A stretch of DNA of 64,000 bases from Sphingomonas sp. (lineage in GTDB: Bacteria > Pseudomonadota > Alphaproteobacteria > Sphingomonadales > Sphingomonadaceae). Below are positions 8,367-17,128 of the stretch, in pieces. Below the pieces are notes generated by a model. That model made no database searches, was not told where the DNA came from, and saw only the letters and a program-made list of their open reading frames with translations. The DNA is taken from NCBI GenBank assembly GCA_017304655.1, contig JAFKLY010000008.1, positions 1 through 64,000 on the forward strand, given 5' to 3'. Position 1 is the first letter of the stretch, and each line of letters begins with the position of its first letter. A program made the position numbers and the translations under genes.

Positions 8367-9908
8367 ATGCACCCCGGCAACCAGGCGCATCTGCAGGTCC
8401 AGCACAAGGGTCTGCTGACCATGTCCATCATGGCCGCGATGGTCATGCAGGTGCTCGACACCACGATCGTCAATGTCGCGCTGCCGCACATGTCCGCCTC
8501 GCTCAGCGCCTCGCCGGAGACGATCAGCTGGGTGCTGACCAGCTATATCCTCGCCTCGGCCGTCGCCATTCCGATCACCGGCTGGCTGGCTGACAGGATC
8601 GGCGCCAAGCGGCTGTTCGTGCTGTCCGTCGGCACCTTCACACTTGCCTCCATCCTGTGCGGCGTGGCGCAGAACATCACGGAAATGGTGCTCTTCCGCG
8701 CCATCCAGGGTGTGGGCGGGGCGTTTCTCGGCCCCCTCGCCCAGACGCTGATGCTCGACATCAACAAGCCCAGCGAACAGGGCAAGGCCATGTCCGTCTA
8801 TGGCATGGGCGTGATGATCGGCCCGATCATGGGGCCAATCGCTGGCGGCTATCTGACCGAATGGTTCGACTGGCGCTGGTGTTTCTTCGTCAACGTGCCG
8901 GTCGGCATCGTCTGCGTCGCTGGCCTCCTCGCCCTGCTCCCGGAGAAGGAGCTCAAGCGCCGCGACTTCGACCTGTTCGGCTTTTCCATGCTGGCGCTCG
9001 GCTTGTGCGGCCTGCAACTCATGCTCGATCGCGGGCAGCATGCCGACTGGTTCTCGTCCACCGAGATCTGGGTCGAGGGCGCAGTGGCGCTGTGCGGGCT
9101 GTGGGTGTTCATGGTTCACACCGCGACGGCGCGGAAGCCCCTCTTCGCGCCGGAGCTGTTCCGCGACCGGAATTTTGCAAGCGCCGCCGTGTTCATGTTC
9201 ATCATCGGCATGGTGATGTTCGCCGCCATGGCGCTGCTGCCTTCCCTGCTGGAGGGGCTGTTCGGCTATCCCGTCGTGGAGACCGGCGAAATCCTTGCCT
9301 CGCGCGGTGTCGGCGTGCTGCTGACCATGGCGATTTCCGGGCGGATTGTCGGCAAGGTTGATCCGCGCCTGATGGTGGCGAGCGGCTTTGCCCTCTCGAC
9401 CCTCTCGCTTTGGATGATGATGGGCTGGTCGCTGGAGCAGGGCTGGATGCCCTTCGTCATCACGGGCCTCATTCAAGGCCTCGGCATCGGTCTCGTCTTC
9501 GTGCCGCTGCAGGTGCTGGCATTCGGCACCTTGCCGCCCACTTCCCGCACTGAGGGTGCTGCGGTGCTCAACCTCACCCGCAATATCGGCTCGTCGATCG
9601 GCATCGCCGTGGTCGTCGCGCTGATGGCGCGCAATTCGCAAGTGAGCCATGCGGACATTGCCCAGAACGTGACGCCCGCCAACCTGCCGCTCGATCCCTC
9701 CCAGCTTTCGCGCTTCGGCGCTTATGGGGACGCGATCCTCGATATCGTCGACGGGATGGTGAACCGGCAGGCGGCTATGATCGCCTATCTGGACGACTTC
9801 TACCTGATGACGATCGCGTGCGCGCTCGCGATCCCCGCCGCCTTCCTGCTGCGCAAGCCCAAGCCGCGCAAGCCGGGCGAAGAAGCGGCACCGATGATCT
9901 CCGAATAA
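8367..9908 (+). CDS. emrB: DHA2 family multidrug MFS transporter (EmrB-like)
   Basis: This 513-residue inner-membrane proton-driven drug exporter has the 14-segment DHA2 layout. Signature motifs are the motif D1-like block LDTTIVNVALPHM near the N-terminus, motif A-like GWLADRIGAKRLFV and motif C-like YGMGVMIGPIMGPIAGGYL. It follows the membrane-fusion gene by three bases and completes the marR-emrA-emrB type operon. Its substrate cannot be told from sequence; EmrAB pumps usually export hydrophobic uncouplers and antibiotics. Confidence 0.94.
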   Translation: MHPGNQAHLQVQHKGLLTMSIMAAMVMQVLDTTIVNVALPHMSASLSASPETISWVLTSYILASAVAIPITGWLADRIGAKRLFVLSVGTFTLASILCGVAQNITEMVLFRAIQGVGGAFLGPLAQTLMLDINKPSEQGKAMSVYGMGVMIGPIMGPIAGGYLTEWFDWRWCFFVNVPVGIVCVAGLLALLPEKELKRRDFDLFGFSMLALGLCGLQLMLDRGQHADWFSSTEIWVEGAVALCGLWVFMVHTATARKPLFAPELFRDRNFASAAVFMFIIGMVMFAAMALLPSLLEGLFGYPVVETGEILASRGVGVLLTMAISGRIVGKVDPRLMVASGFALSTLSLWMMMGWSLEQGWMPFVITGLIQGLGIGLVFVPLQVLAFGTLPPTSRTEGAAVLNLTRNIGSSIGIAVVVALMARNSQVSHADIAQNVTPANLPLDPSQLSRFGAYGDAILDIVDGMVNRQAAMIAYLDDFYLMTIACALAIPAAFLLRKPKPRKPGEEAAPMISE

Positions 9909-9969
9909 GGCCGCCTCCCGCCGAGGCCGAGCCCTTGCTGCAACGCAGCATCAGCGCCTAAGGAGCGGC

Positions 9970-10584
9970 ATGGACAGCGACCCGCCCAAGGCGATTCCAC
10001 ACAGCGCGATCGAGGACGTTTATGCCCTCATCGTCGGCTGCATCCTGCTGACCTTGGGGCTTGCGCTGCTCAAGGCGGCCGGGCTGGTGACGGGCGGCAT
10101 CGCGGGCATTGCCCTGCTTGTCTCCTACCTGGTGCCGCTGCCCGAGGGCCTGCTCTTCACGCTCATCAACATCCCCTTCTTCGCCTTCGCCTGGCGGGCG
10201 ATGGGGCCGGGGTTCATGGCCAAGACCGTCGCGGTCAACATCGGCATCGCCCTGCTGTCCCTCGCGACCAGCGCCAGCCTCGCCCTCAAGGTGCAGCAGC
10301 CGGCCTTCGCCGCGATCGTCGGCGGCACGGTGATCGGCATGGGCGTGCTCTCACTGGCCCGCCACGGCGCCGGCGTGGGCGGCACCGGCGTGGTCACGCT
10401 CTGGCTCTACAAGCGCTACGGGATCAACGCGGGGCTGACGCAGATCGGTTTCGACGTGGTGATCCTGGCTGTCTCGCTCATCGTGCTCAGCCCGGGGCGT
10501 CTGGCCTGGTCGGCGCTATCGGCTGCGGCAATCAGCGGCATCCTCGTCGCCTGGCACCGGCCCGGGCGCTATACGGGGGTTTGA
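9970..10584 (+). CDS. YitT family membrane protein
   Basis: This 204-residue integral membrane protein has five to six hydrophobic segments and the YitT (DUF161) features GLVTGGIAGIALLVSY near the N-terminus and GGTVIGMGVLSLARHGAGVGGTGV in the middle. It lacks the C-terminal soluble domain of longer YitT proteins. A strong AAGGAG ribosome site precedes the ATG. It is about 60 bases after the efflux operon and could be read through from it. Function of the family is not established. Confidence 0.85.
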   Translation: MDSDPPKAIPHSAIEDVYALIVGCILLTLGLALLKAAGLVTGGIAGIALLVSYLVPLPEGLLFTLINIPFFAFAWRAMGPGFMAKTVAVNIGIALLSLATSASLALKVQQPAFAAIVGGTVIGMGVLSLARHGAGVGGTGVVTLWLYKRYGINAGLTQIGFDVVILAVSLIVLSPGRLAWSALSAAAISGILVAWHRPGRYTGV

Positions 10585-10616
10585 GCCGCGCGCGCCGGCC
10601 CTTCTCCATTCCTCTC

Positions 10617-10701
10617 ATTCGCTCTGAGCTTGTCGAAGAGCTGTCTTTCTGCTCGACGACGCTAAAGAAAAGAACAGCCCTTCGACAGGCTCAGGTCGAA
10701 C
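10617..10701. repeat. REP-like inverted repeat pair
   Basis: Two related ~28-base units lie head to head. The left unit carries CTGAGCTTGTCGAAGAGCTGT; the right unit is its reverse complement with two substitutions (ACAGCCCTTCGACAGGCTCAG). About 29 bases separate them. This TTCGACAGGCTCAG core is familiar from intergenic repeats of sphingomonads and other Proteobacteria. It lies in the 193-base gap between convergent yitT-like and asd genes, where it could serve as a terminator. Confidence 0.75.
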
Positions 10702-10777
10702 GGGACTGACAGAGGCCGCTGAGATTTGACGGCCTGTCGACAGGAGGCAGGCAGACCGCGCGCTCCTCCCCCGTAAC

Positions 10778-11803
10778 TCACCCCTTCTTGAGGTGCCGGC
10801 GGCCAAGCAATTCCGCGATTTGCACCGCATTGAGCGCGGCGCCCTTGCGCAGATTGTCCGAGACGCACCAGAGTGCCAGGCCGTTCTCTACCGTCGGGTC
10901 CTCGCGGACACGGGAGACGAAAGTGGCATAATCGCCGACACACTCGATGGGCGTGACGTATCCGCCATCCTCGCGCTTGTCGACGAGCATGACGCCCGGC
11001 GCCTCGCGCAAGATCTTCTGGGCCTGCTTGGCGCTGATCTCATCCTCGAACTCGATGGTGACCGCTTCGCTATGCCCGACGAACACGGGCACGCGCACGC
11101 AGGTCGCGATCACCTTGATCTTGGGATCCAGGATCTTCTTGGTCTCGACGACCATCTTCCACTCTTCCTTGGTCGAGCCATCGTCGAGGAAGACGTCGAT
11201 ATGGGGGATGACGTTGAAGGCGATCTGCTTGGTGAACTTCACCGGCTGGACCGAATCGCCAACGAAGATGTTGCGGCTCTGCTCGAACAACTCGTCCATG
11301 CCCGCCTTGCCGGCGCCCGAGACCGACTGATAGGTCGCGACGACCACCCGCTTGATCTTCGCGGCATCGTGCAGCGGCTTGAGCGCCACCACGAGCTGCG
11401 CGGTCGAGCAGTTGGGGTTGGCGATGATGTTCTTCTTCTTGTAGCCGTCGATCGCCTCGGGGTTCACTTCCGGCACGACCAGCGGCACGTCCGGGTCCAT
11501 GCGGTAGAGCGAGCTGTTGTCGATCACGACGCAGCCGGCCGCCGCCGCCTTGGGCGCGTAGATCTGCGTCGGGCCGGAGCCGGCGGCGAACAGCGCCATG
11601 TCCCAGCCGGCAAAGTCGAAATGCTCGATATTGCGGACCTTGAGCATCTTGCCCGTCTCGCCATATTCGATCTCGTCGCCGGTCGAGCGGGGCGAGGCGA
11701 CGACCGCGATCTCGTCCGCCGGGAACTCGCGCTCGGCCAGGATATTGAGCATTTCACGACCGACATTGCCGGTGGCGCCCACGACGACGACACGATAACC
11801 CAT
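10778..11803 (-). CDS. asd: Aspartate-semialdehyde dehydrogenase
   Basis: This 341-residue cytosolic enzyme makes L-aspartate 4-semialdehyde from aspartyl phosphate with NADPH, the branch point to lysine/diaminopimelate, threonine and methionine. The NADP-binding loop is VVGATGNVGREML at the N-terminus; the catalytic cysteine is Cys132 in ANPNCSTAQL. The start at 11803 is set by an AAGGGA site and gives the standard N-terminus, although the frame remains open upstream. It appears monocistronic. Confidence 0.96.
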   Translation of the reverse strand: MGYRVVVVGATGNVGREMLNILAEREFPADEIAVVASPRSTGDEIEYGETGKMLKVRNIEHFDFAGWDMALFAAGSGPTQIYAPKAAAAGCVVIDNSSLYRMDPDVPLVVPEVNPEAIDGYKKKNIIANPNCSTAQLVVALKPLHDAAKIKRVVVATYQSVSGAGKAGMDELFEQSRNIFVGDSVQPVKFTKQIAFNVIPHIDVFLDDGSTKEEWKMVVETKKILDPKIKVIATCVRVPVFVGHSEAVTIEFEDEISAKQAQKILREAPGVMLVDKREDGGYVTPIECVGDYATFVSRVREDPTVENGLALWCVSDNLRKGAALNAVQIAELLGRRHLKKG

Positions 11804-12099
11804 CACTTGTTCCCTTACCGTCTGGCGAGCGCAGGTTGCGCCCTTGCGATAGCCGCGCGCGCCTGAGCGAGGCACGCGTGCGGTCCACTGCGGAATCTTT
11901 CAGGGTCAATCCAAACCGATTGGACCAAGCCCCCGACAGGCGCTGCCGATAGCCGATTGTCGCGCCTGCGCAAAGCGCGATAACGCCCGCTCCACCGCAC
12001 AGATGGTCGCTTGAAGCCGCGTTCTCAAGGGGAGGAGATGATGTGGCCGTGCGAACGCACGACCGGCAATCCTTCCTCCAGACGCCAATGCCCTGCCGC
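11804..12099. other. Intergenic stretch between asd and the cytochrome gene
   Basis: This 296-base stretch lies upstream of asd and downstream of the lipoprotein cytochrome gene, both on the minus strand. Short open frames cross it but none has a convincing start, ribosome site or family. A small inverted repeat (TCCAA, five bases, TTGGA at 11910-11924) is the only local structure I noticed. It presumably carries the asd promoter, which I could not place with confidence. Confidence 0.4.
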
Positions 12100-12678
12100 T
12101 TATTTGGCCGGTGCGGCAGCGTTGCTCGCGGCGCCCGAGCTCGCCTTGGCGCTCCAGGGCGCGAACTGGAGGTGGCAGCTCTCGCATGCAACGTCGAGCT
12201 CGCCGCCAGCAGTGAAGAATGCCTCCTGATCCTTGTTCTCCGCTGCCTTGGCCGCGCGCAGCGCGACCGCGCGCACATCGGCCACCGCTTTCGCCCAGCG
12301 CGGATCGTCAACGCGCCGACCGGGCAACAGCAGGATGTTGGTCAACTCGGCCAGGGTGAGACCGGCGCTTTCGGCCTGCTCCCATTCCTCGTCCGTCTTC
12401 GGGAAAAGCGAGCGCTCGCCTTTCTCATCGGTGACATAGCCCTGCCATTTCCAGATATTCTCCCCGGAGAACTGCATGACATGGCCCATGACTTCCTTCA
12501 TCGACATAGCCAGCGTGTCAGGCGGCAAGGCGTCGGCGGGCACATGCTCCATGAAGGTGAGATTGCTCTCCTCCGTCGCATAGTCGGCGCCGCGAATATC
12601 GTCGGTGTCACCCTTCTTGCCGCACGCCCCGAGCAGCAGGCTTGCCGCTAACACCAGTCCTAATCCGGCCTTCCGCAT
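12100..12678 (-). CDS. Lipoprotein c-type cytochrome (cytochrome c' -like)
   Basis: This 192-residue protein has a lipoprotein signal (LLLGAC, lipidated Cys19) and a single haem-binding CESCH motif near the C-terminus (about 165-169). A helical domain with a C-terminal CxxCH resembles class II (cytochrome c') proteins, which form four-helix bundles; the class assignment is inference. It would be anchored to a membrane facing the periplasm. The C-terminal tail is Ala/Ser-rich. An AGGAT ribosome site precedes the ATG. No redox partner gene is adjacent. Confidence 0.85.
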   Translation of the reverse strand: MRKAGLGLVLAASLLLGACGKKGDTDDIRGADYATEESNLTFMEHVPADALPPDTLAMSMKEVMGHVMQFSGENIWKWQGYVTDEKGERSLFPKTDEEWEQAESAGLTLAELTNILLLPGRRVDDPRWAKAVADVRAVALRAAKAAENKDQEAFFTAGGELDVACESCHLQFAPWSAKASSGAASNAAAPAK

Positions 12679-12827
12679 GGCACATCCTGTCCCTTTGTTT
12701 CTCCTGCGCGCCTTTGTAGGTCACAGGCTTGACCAGACAAGCAGAAAGGGGTGGCACGGCATCCCGCACCACCCCTTTTGAAACCGTAAAGCGACGTTGC
12801 GAAACGTTCCGCTTCGCCGAAAGGCGA

Positions 12828-13196
12828 TCAGGCCTCGTCGCGAACCTCGCGACGCTCGGCGATACGAGCGCGCTTGCCGGTGCGGCCACGCAGATAATAG
12901 AGCTTGGCGCGACGCACGACGCCCTTGCGGACGACCGTGATGCTCTCGACGTTCGGCGAGTAGAGCGGGAACACGCGCTCGACACCTTCACCGAAGCTGA
13001 TCTTGCGCACGGTGAAGTTGGAGCCCATGCCCTTGTTCGAGCGGGCGATGCACACGCCTTCGAAGTTCTGAACGCGCGTGCGCTCGCCTTCGACGACCTT
13101 CACGCCGACGCGCAGCGTGTCACCCGGACGGAAATCCGGAATATCCTTGGAGATGGCGGCAATCGATTCCGCCTCGATGGTCTGCAGCAGGTTCAT
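12828..13196 (-). CDS. rplS: Ribosomal protein L19
   Basis: This 122-residue 50S subunit protein lies at the 30S-50S interface. Family features are [33 protein letters not shown] and [19 protein letters not shown]. The start at 13196 ([10 protein letters not shown]) gives the standard length; the longer open frame upstream is not used. It is the last gene of the ffh-rpsP-rimM-vapBC-trmD-rplS run, 43 bases after trmD. Confidence 0.97.
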   Translation of the reverse strand: MNLLQTIEAESIAAISKDIPDFRPGDTLRVGVKVVEGERTRVQNFEGVCIARSNKGMGSNFTVRKISFGEGVERVFPLYSPNVESITVVRKGVVRRAKLYYLRGRTGKRARIAERREVRDEA

Positions 13197-13239
13197 CTGT
13201 CCTGTCTTCCTTCGTCTGTCGTTGCGCGCCAGAGGCAGA

Positions 13240-13941
13240 TCAGTCCCGAGCGTTCCTGTAACGCTCCCAGAGGTCCGGCCTGCGTAACCGTGTGTCATCC
13301 TCCGCCCGTTGTTTCCGCCAGGCGGCGATCTTCGCATGATCCCCCGATCGCAACACTTCAGGGATCGTGCGCCCTTCCCACTCTTGAGGTCGGGTATAAT
13401 GCGGATATTCGAGCAGCCCGCTTTCGAAGGACTCCTCGACCCCACTTGAAGGCGCGCCCATTACGCCGGGAAGCAGCCGAATGCAAGCGTCAAGCAGCAT
13501 GAAAGCGCCGATTTCTCCCCCGGACAGGATGATGTCGCCCATGCTGACCTGCTCGATCGGCCGTGCATCGAACAGCCGCTCGTCGAAACCCTCGAAACGG
13601 CCGCACAGGATGGTGACGCCCGCACCACGCGCCAGCGCGCGAATCCGTTCCTGCGTCATGGGCTTGCCGCGCGGCGTCATGGCCAGCACGGGCAGGTCCG
13701 GCGCGGCTGCCCGCGCATGATCCACGGCGCGGGCCAGCACGTCTGCACGCAGCACCATTCCAGCGCCGCCACCGGCAGGCGTATCGTCCACGCTCTTGTG
13801 CTTATCCGTCGCGAAATCCCGGATCTGGATGGGATCGCACGACCATTTCCCTTCGCCCAGCGCACGCCCGGCCAGGCTGATCCCCAGCGGACCAGGGAAC
13901 ATTTCCGGGTAGAGCGTCAGGATCTGGGCGGCGAAGGTCAC
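13240..13941 (-). CDS. trmD: tRNA (guanine37-N1)-methyltransferase
   Basis: This enzyme methylates G37 next to the anticodon using SAM, preventing +1 frameshifts, and is usually essential. The SPOUT trefoil-knot signature is visible ([20 protein letters not shown]) together with [13 protein letters not shown] at the N-terminus and [14 protein letters not shown]. The likely start is GTG at 13941, which shares a GTGA overlap with the vapC stop; a start five codons upstream inside vapC is possible. The overlap means trmD translation is now coupled to the toxin gene. Confidence 0.96.
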   Translation of the reverse strand: MTFAAQILTLYPEMFPGPLGISLAGRALGEGKWSCDPIQIRDFATDKHKSVDDTPAGGGAGMVLRADVLARAVDHARAAAPDLPVLAMTPRGKPMTQERIRALARGAGVTILCGRFEGFDERLFDARPIEQVSMGDIILSGGEIGAFMLLDACIRLLPGVMGAPSSGVEESFESGLLEYPHYTRPQEWEGRTIPEVLRSGDHAKIAAWRKQRAEDDTRLRRPDLWERYRNARD

Positions 13942-14324
13942 AGCGGCAAGGTCCAATTCTCGAGCGTCAGGCCCGGCACATCGGCGAAGTCCGCCTCATT
14001 ATTCGTGATAATCGTCGCGCCGATGCTCAGCGCATGCGCTGCGAGGAGGCGATCAAAGCGGGCACGCCGGAAAGGCAATCGGGCATATTCGCGGGCCGCC
14101 GCCTCATCGAAATCGACGATGGGGATGGCTGCGACAAAGGCGTCCAATATCGCCGACGGCGGCGGCTTTCCAGCAGCCGTGCCATAGACGACTTCAGCAA
14201 AGCTGACGGCCGAGATGGCGATCTCGCCCGGCGCGCACTTCGCGATCCGCGCAGTCACTTCATGATGCCGGTCAGGATCCATCGCATAGACGGCCGCATC
14301 CGCGTCAATCAGAAAGCGGGTCAC
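13938..14324 (-). CDS. vapC: VapC-type PIN-domain ribonuclease toxin
   Basis: This 128-residue PIN-domain protein is the toxin of a type II toxin-antitoxin pair; VapC toxins cleave specific RNAs, usually tRNA or rRNA. Acidic catalytic residues are visible: Asp7 ([10 protein letters not shown]), Glu44 (SFAEVVYG), Asp91 ([11 protein letters not shown]) and Glu110/Asp112 (TNNEADF). It starts with GTG overlapping the antitoxin stop (GTGA) and ends in a GTGA overlap with trmD. The full acidic set suggests an active enzyme. Its place inside a ribosomal operon is unusual. Confidence 0.9.
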   Translation of the reverse strand: MTRFLIDADAAVYAMDPDRHHEVTARIAKCAPGEIAISAVSFAEVVYGTAAGKPPPSAILDAFVAAIPIVDFDEAAAREYARLPFRRARFDRLLAAHALSIGATIITNNEADFADVPGLTLENWTLPL

Positions 14325-14599
14325 TGACCGGACTGCGCCTTGCGCAACGCAATGGTGCTCGGCCGCTCTTCAAAGTCTTCGCGCGGCGCCAGGGCGATGC
14401 CGGGCGCCTTGCCGGCAAAACCGCTCACGTCGATCGTCTTGCGCGGAGCTTCGACCGGTTCGACGCGAAAGGTCATACGGCCTTCCCTGACCATGCGAAC
14501 CTCGGTCCCTTCCGGCACACCAAGGCCTTTCGGAAGACGCAACGCCACCGAATTGCCCGACTTGAACGTCTTGCCGACATATTGCTCATTGTCGCTCAC
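14321..14599 (-). CDS. vapB: VapB-type antitoxin (AbrB/MazE fold)
   Basis: This 92-residue antitoxin has an N-terminal swapped-hairpin AbrB domain (TFKSGNSVALRLPKGLGVPE), which binds DNA, and a C-terminal tail (PREDFEERPS region) that should wrap the VapC active site. It starts with GTG at 14599 after a GGAGACGG ribosome site and overlaps vapC by GTGA. A double-palindrome operator lies immediately upstream (14610-14630), consistent with autorepression by the VapBC complex. Confidence 0.88.
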   Translation of the reverse strand: MSDNEQYVGKTFKSGNSVALRLPKGLGVPEGTEVRMVREGRMTFRVEPVEAPRKTIDVSGFAGKAPGIALAPREDFEERPSTIALRKAQSGQ

Positions 14600-14609
14600 G
14601 ACCGTCTCC

Positions 14610-14630
14610 GTATATACGTCATGTATATAC
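14610..14630 (-). promoter_or_regulatory. Double-palindrome operator of vapBC
   Basis: Two identical copies of GTATATAC, each itself a perfect palindrome, are separated by five bases, giving a centre-to-centre distance of 13 bases. The site lies 11 bases upstream of the vapB start and its last base belongs to the rimM stop codon. AbrB-type antitoxin complexes commonly bind such repeats to repress their own transcription. The AT-rich block stands out sharply from the GC-rich operon around it. Confidence 0.75.
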
Positions 14631-15112
14631 TATGCGACGAACGCCGCGTCAATTGTCGCCTGGTCCGCCTCCACCCGCGCGGCGTGGATAGGTACCATGA
14701 AGCGCTTGCCGTCCGGCTTTTCGATTTCGAGGATATCGCCAGCGCCGAAATTCTCGACCAGCACGACCACGCCGATCGCCTCGCCCGCGTCGCTCACACA
14801 GCGCAGGCCGATCAGGTCGACATGATAATATTCCCCCTCCCCCAGCGGCGGCAAGGCCGAACGGGGAACGGTGAGCTCGGTGCCACGCAGGCCCTCGGCT
14901 GCGTTGCGGTCGGTCACCTCGGCAAAGCGGGCGACCGCGCCATTCGAGCCGGGACGGATGGACGTGAGCGTCAACACCCGTCCGCCGGCATTCAGCGTCT
15001 TGTAGCGCTTCAGGCTGTCCGGCCCGTCGCCGAACAGCTTGAGGCGAACTTCGCCCGCCACGCCATGCGCGCCGATGACGGCCGCGAGCGTGACGGGACG
15101 ATCAGACGGCAA
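14630..15112 (-). CDS. rimM: Ribosome maturation factor RimM
   Basis: This 160-residue protein assists 30S assembly by binding S19. The N-terminal domain contains VIGAHGVAGEVRLKLFGD and the C-terminal PRC-barrel contains GEYYHVDLIGLRC and FMVPIHAARVE. The start is TTG at 15112, two bases after the rpsP stop, giving the expected N-terminus. In most relatives rimM is followed directly by trmD; here a vapBC module intervenes. Confidence 0.95.
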   Translation of the reverse strand: MPSDRPVTLAAVIGAHGVAGEVRLKLFGDGPDSLKRYKTLNAGGRVLTLTSIRPGSNGAVARFAEVTDRNAAEGLRGTELTVPRSALPPLGEGEYYHVDLIGLRCVSDAGEAIGVVVLVENFGAGDILEIEKPDGKRFMVPIHAARVEADQATIDAAFVA

Positions 15113-15114
15113 GA

Positions 15115-15591
15115 TCAGCCCTCGGCCTGCTCTTCAGTGGCTTCGGCAGCGGGCGCTTCTTCAGCAGCCGCTTCCTCGACCACGGGCTCCTCGGCCGGTG
15201 CCTTGGCGGCTTCCTCGGCGGCAGCCTTCGCTGCAGCTTCGGCCTCGGCAGCCTCGGCGATCTTGGCGGCCTTGTCCTCGGCGCGATCCTTGGCCTTCTG
15301 GCCCGGCTCACCCTTGTTCGGATTGCTGCGAGCCGCACGCTCCTTGACGCCAGCGGCATCGAGGAAACGGGCGACACGGTCGGTCGGCTGGGCGCCAACG
15401 CTGACCCAGTGCTTGGCGCGCTCGACGTCGATCACGACGCGCTTCTCGTCCGTCTTGGCGAGCAGCGGGTTGTAGCTGCCGATGCGCTCGATGAAGCGGC
15501 CATCACGCGGCGCGCGGCTGTCGGTGACGACGATGCGATAATAAGGACGCTTCTTGGAGCCGCCGCGCGACAGACGAATGCTGGTTGCCAT
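15115..15591 (-). CDS. rpsP: Ribosomal protein S16 with acidic Ala/Glu-rich tail
   Basis: The first ~80 residues are canonical S16 ([35 protein letters not shown]), a 30S assembly protein. The protein is 158 residues, about twice the E. coli length; the extra C-terminal half is Ala/Glu/Lys-rich and low-complexity. Alphaproteobacterial S16 proteins often carry such tails, though this one is long. It is two bases before rimM and 55 bases downstream of ffh. Confidence 0.96.
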   Translation of the reverse strand: MATSIRLSRGGSKKRPYYRIVVTDSRAPRDGRFIERIGSYNPLLAKTDEKRVVIDVERAKHWVSVGAQPTDRVARFLDAAGVKERAARSNPNKGEPGQKAKDRAEDKAAKIAEAAEAEAAAKAAAEEAAKAPAEEPVVEEAAAEEAPAAEATEEQAEG

Positions 15592-15646
15592 GCTAAACTA
15601 CCTTACCTTTCTGTACAAATTCAGATGATTGGATAAAATTTCGAGA

Positions 15647-17128
15647 TTATTTCTTGAGGAAATTCTGGAAGCCGGGCGGCAGCTTGGGCATGTCCGGCAG
15701 ACCGGGCAGCCCCTTGAGCGCGCCGAGATCGCCCGCCCCACCGGCACCGCCCGCGCCGCCTCCGCCCATCAGGCCGCCGAGACCACCGCCACCGCCGGTG
15801 AACATCTTGGCCAGCCCCTTGAGACCGCCCATTTTCTTGATCTTCTTCATGGCCGTCTCCATCTCCTTGTGCATCTTCAGGAGACGATTTACGTCCTGCA
15901 CTTGCAGGCCCGCGCCCTTGGCGACGCGGATCTTGCGCTTGGCATTGAGGAGCTCGGGCTTCTCGCGCTCCTTGAGCGTCATCGAACTGATCAGCGCATC
16001 GAGATGGACGAGCGTCTTGTCGTTCACGCCGGCCGCCTGCATCTGCGACTGCGCCTTCTTCAGGCCCGGGATCATGCCGGCGAGCATGCCGAGGCCACCC
16101 ATGCGCTGCATCTGCTGGAGCTGCGCGCGCAGATCATTGAGGTCGAACTTGCCCGCCGCCATGCGCTTGGCGAGCTTGTCCGCATCCTCCGCCTGAATGG
16201 TTTCGGCGGCGCGCTCGACCAGGCTGACGACGTCGCCCATGCCCAGAATGCGCTGCGCAACGCGCGAGGGATGGAACGGCTCGATCGCATCGAGCTTCTC
16301 GCCCGTACCGGCAAACTTGATCGGCTGGCCGGTGACGGCGCGCATCGAGAGCGCCGCGCCACCGCGTGCATCGCCATCCATACGGGTCAGCACGACGCCG
16401 GTGAGCGGCACCTGTTCGGTGAAGCTCTTGGCGACGTTGACGGCGTCCTGACCGGTCAAGCTGTCGACCACGAGCAGGATTTCGGCGGGATTGGCGACCT
16501 GCGCCACCGCCTGCATCTCCTCCATCAGCGCCTGATCGACATGCAGACGGCCAGCGGTATCGAGCATCAGCACGTCGAAGCCCTGCAGCTTCGCGGCCTG
16601 CAGTGCGCGCTTCGCGATCTCGACCGGCTGTTGCCCCGCAACGATCGGCAGCGTCGCCACGTCGGTCTGCGTGCCGAGAACCGCCAGCTGCTCCTGCGCC
16701 GCTGGACGATTGACGTCGAGAGACGCCATCAGCACCTTCTTGCGCTCTTTTTCCTTCAGCCGCTTGGCGAGCTTGGCGGTCGTCGTCGTCTTGCCCGAAC
16801 CTTGCAGACCGACCATCATGATCACGGCCGGCGGCGTCACGTCGATGATGAGGTCGCTGGCATCAGCGCCCAGCGTCTCGGTCAGCGTGTCGGAGACGAT
16901 CTTGACGACCATCTGGCCGGGCGTGACAGACCGCAGCACATCGCTGCCGACGGCCCGCTCGGTCGCCTTGTCGACGAAATCGCGGACCACCGGGAGAGCG
17001 ACGTCCGCCTCCAGCAGCGCGATTCGCACCTCACGCATTGCGGCACGCACATCAGCCTCCGAGAGCGCACCACGCCCCCGGAGCTTGTCGAACACATTGC
17101 CAAGCCGATCGCTCAGACTGTCGAACAT
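15647..17128 (-). CDS. ffh: Signal recognition particle protein Ffh
   Basis: This 494-residue GTPase targets inner-membrane proteins cotranslationally with 4.5S RNA and FtsY. The N domain is followed by the G domain with GLQGSGKTTTTAKLA (G1), LDTAGRLHVDQ (G3) and TRMDGDARGG (G4), then the Met-rich M domain (LRAQLQQMQRMGGLGMLAGM). The C-terminal tail is very Gly-rich. The start at 17128 (MFDSLSDRLGNVF) is set by a GAGG site; the open frame extends 35 codons further upstream. It heads the ribosomal operon. Confidence 0.97.
   Translation of the reverse strand: MFDSLSDRLGNVFDKLRGRGALSEADVRAAMREVRIALLEADVALPVVRDFVDKATERAVGSDVLRSVTPGQMVVKIVSDTLTETLGADASDLIIDVTPPAVIMMVGLQGSGKTTTTAKLAKRLKEKERKKVLMASLDVNRPAAQEQLAVLGTQTDVATLPIVAGQQPVEIAKRALQAAKLQGFDVLMLDTAGRLHVDQALMEEMQAVAQVANPAEILLVVDSLTGQDAVNVAKSFTEQVPLTGVVLTRMDGDARGGAALSMRAVTGQPIKFAGTGEKLDAIEPFHPSRVAQRILGMGDVVSLVERAAETIQAEDADKLAKRMAAGKFDLNDLRAQLQQMQRMGGLGMLAGMIPGLKKAQSQMQAAGVNDKTLVHLDALISSMTLKEREKPELLNAKRKIRVAKGAGLQVQDVNRLLKMHKEMETAMKKIKKMGGLKGLAKMFTGGGGGLGGLMGGGGAGGAGGAGDLGALKGLPGLPDMPKLPPGFQNFLKK

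Noticed and set aside
8118..9650. 510-codon open frame on the minus strand opposite the DHA2 transporter
   Set aside because: Composition (His/Arg/Gln/Asp-rich) is typical of antisense translation of a membrane-protein gene.
11815..12000. Short minus-strand open frame upstream of asd
   Set aside because: No ribosome site, no recognisable family and a composition expected by chance in high-GC DNA.
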